Position numbers and translations under genes: made by a program. This document shows positions 4,760-5,477 of a DNA stretch of 5,477 bases, piece after piece. The notes beneath the pieces are model-generated. The model worked only from the letters and a program-made list of their open reading frames with translations. It was not told where the DNA came from and did no database searches. Origin of the DNA: JBBKWX01 sp037969175 (GTDB lineage: Bacteria > Bacteroidota > Bacteroidia > AKYH767-A > JBBKVM01); contig JBBKWX010000185.1 of the NCBI GenBank assembly GCA_037969175.1, forward strand, positions 1 through 5,477. Direction: 5' to 3'. Each line of letters starts with the position of its first letter. The first letter of the stretch is position 1.

Positions 4760-5477
4760 GTATTTCGGCTTTAGATGCTACAAAGATAAGAAGCATTGAC
4801 AAAGCACCCAGCAATAGTGTAAATACAGTTTGAGATGTATGTACAAGTGTGGCGTAAGTGAGTCCGTCACTTGCAGCGATCCCAAACAGTGCAAGCCCTT
4901 GCTGCACCAAAATATGATACACTCCAAAGCCACCCTGCACAGGCGCTGCCATACCAATGCCTCCAATGGCAAGAATAAATATTCCGGCCGTAGCACTCAA
5001 TCCCGAAGTAGCGGTGAGTGCAAAGAAACAAGAGTAAGACATAAAGAAATACATCACCCAGATAAATACAGTATGAAATATAAACAGTCCTTTTTTCTCA
5101 ATATTCAAGACGGATTTTAATCCGTCTAAAAACCCGTAAGCCTGATTCGCGATCTTGTCGAGCAGTCCGCCAGGTCGGCGTCCGCGCATAAAAAACCAGG
5201 CTGTGAATCCGATAAGAACAGCTGCTATGCCCAGCAATAATAAGGGAGAGTCGGCCAGTTCAAAGATCTTATCTCTCACCGGAGCAATGATCTTTTCCAT
5301 CACGAAAGATCCGATCAATTTAAACTCAAGTGTAGCAGCAAGGGTGAGAGAAGCGATGAGCATAAACAGGTCAACAGTTCTTTCGGCGATCACCGTTCCG
5401 AAGAGCAGATTGAAAGGTACTTTTTCGCTTTGGTTCAGCACACTGCAACGGGTTACTTCACCAATGCGGGGAATGGC
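4731..5477 (-). CDS. Flippase-like membrane protein, lysylphosphatidylglycerol synthase TM family (5' part missing)
   Basis: The frame is open to the window edge, so the N-terminus lies beyond 5477. The first 12 visible residues (AIPRIGEVTRCS) precede a GTG that should not be taken as the start. They carry the family GExxR motif (6-10), followed by GTVIAER..D (27-36). About five membrane segments are visible: around FMLIASLTLAATL, LLLLGIAAVLIGFTAWFF, FIFHTVFIWVMYFF, the ILAIGGIGMAAP region, and TVFTLLLGALSMLLIFV. A conserved-type loop PVQGGFGVYH lies between the last ones. Such proteins correspond to the membrane domain of MprF and to UPF0104/AglD-like proteins, implicated in moving or modifying lipids. 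No catalytic aminoacyl-transfer domain is seen downstream, so this is the membrane-only form. Its pairing with rfaE2 suggests an envelope role; the substrate is unknown. Confidence 0.88.
   Translation of the reverse strand, partial: AIPRIGEVTRCSVLNQSEKVPFNLLFGTVIAERTVDLFMLIASLTLAATLEFKLIGSFVMEKIIAPVRDKIFELADSPLLLLGIAAVLIGFTAWFFMRGRRPGGLLDKIANQAYGFLDGLKSVLNIEKKGLFIFHTVFIWVMYFFMSYSCFFALTATSGLSATAGIFILAIGGIGMAAPVQGGFGVYHILVQQGLALFGIAASDGLTYATLVHTSQTVFTLLLGALSMLLIFVASKAEIHDTSGADSK
4781..4814 (-). promoter_or_regulatory. Candidate internal promoter for rfaE2
   Basis: The minus strand shows TATCTTTG (4788 to 4781), an exact match to the Bacteroidota -7 consensus TANNTTTG. TTG lies 23 nt upstream (4814 to 4812), at the upper limit of accepted spacing. 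Initiation just downstream would leave a leader of roughly 10-20 nt before the rfaE2 ATG at 4759. The box lies inside the flippase-like coding sequence, where chance matches are possible, so this is tentative. Confidence 0.3.

Noticed and set aside
4830..5120. Plus-strand open frame opposite the flippase-like gene
   Set aside because: It has a Cys/His/Ser-rich composition typical of antisense translation of membrane helices, and the minus-strand frame carries family motifs.

Overview
The window looks like ordinary chromosomal DNA of a member of the Bacteroidota. The evidence is a DUF6089-type outer membrane beta-barrel gene, a stand-alone RfaE2-type nucleotidyltransferase instead of a fused HldE, generally weak Shine-Dalgarno sequences, AT-leaning base composition, and intergenic repeats of a style I associate with this phylum. 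I cannot place it more finely. All six recognisable genes are on the minus strand, so transcription runs from high to low coordinates.

Layout in the direction of transcription. A flippase-like membrane protein of the lysylphosphatidylglycerol-synthase TM family (5477 to 4731, N-terminus beyond the window) overlaps rfaE2 (4759 to 4268) by 29 bp. A 400-bp non-coding stretch (4267 to 3868) follows, packed with repeats. Then comes a tight three-gene unit: a small lipoprotein (3867 to 3442), radA (3439 to 2057, 2-bp gap) and an alpha/beta hydrolase (2060 to 1368, ATGA overlap). After an 89-bp gap there is an outer membrane beta-barrel protein (1278 to 262), and finally a 261-bp non-coding end (261 to 1) with a strong nested inverted repeat.

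How the genes relate. The flippase-like protein and RfaE2 plausibly serve the cell envelope, as lipid or glycan precursor handling and ADP-heptose supply. The lipoprotein and the beta-barrel protein are also envelope components. RadA is a DNA recombination ATPase whose position among these genes looks like conserved housekeeping synteny rather than a functional system. I see no mobile-element gene, CRISPR array, defence gene, tRNA or rRNA.

The structure the genes do not explain is intergenic. Both long non-coding stretches consist largely of degenerate arrays with an 8- or 9-bp period (units such as CACAGAGG, CACAGATCT, CGCTCNNN and CTTAGTGAA). One composite block of about 112 bp is duplicated in tandem, including an identical 84-bp core. 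Another is folded into a 29-bp inverted repeat with a competing internal copy. The duplicated block runs to within 10 bp of the lipoprotein start and creates a false N-terminal extension of that gene. These arrays are the best candidates here for something poorly described; the genes themselves appear conventional.
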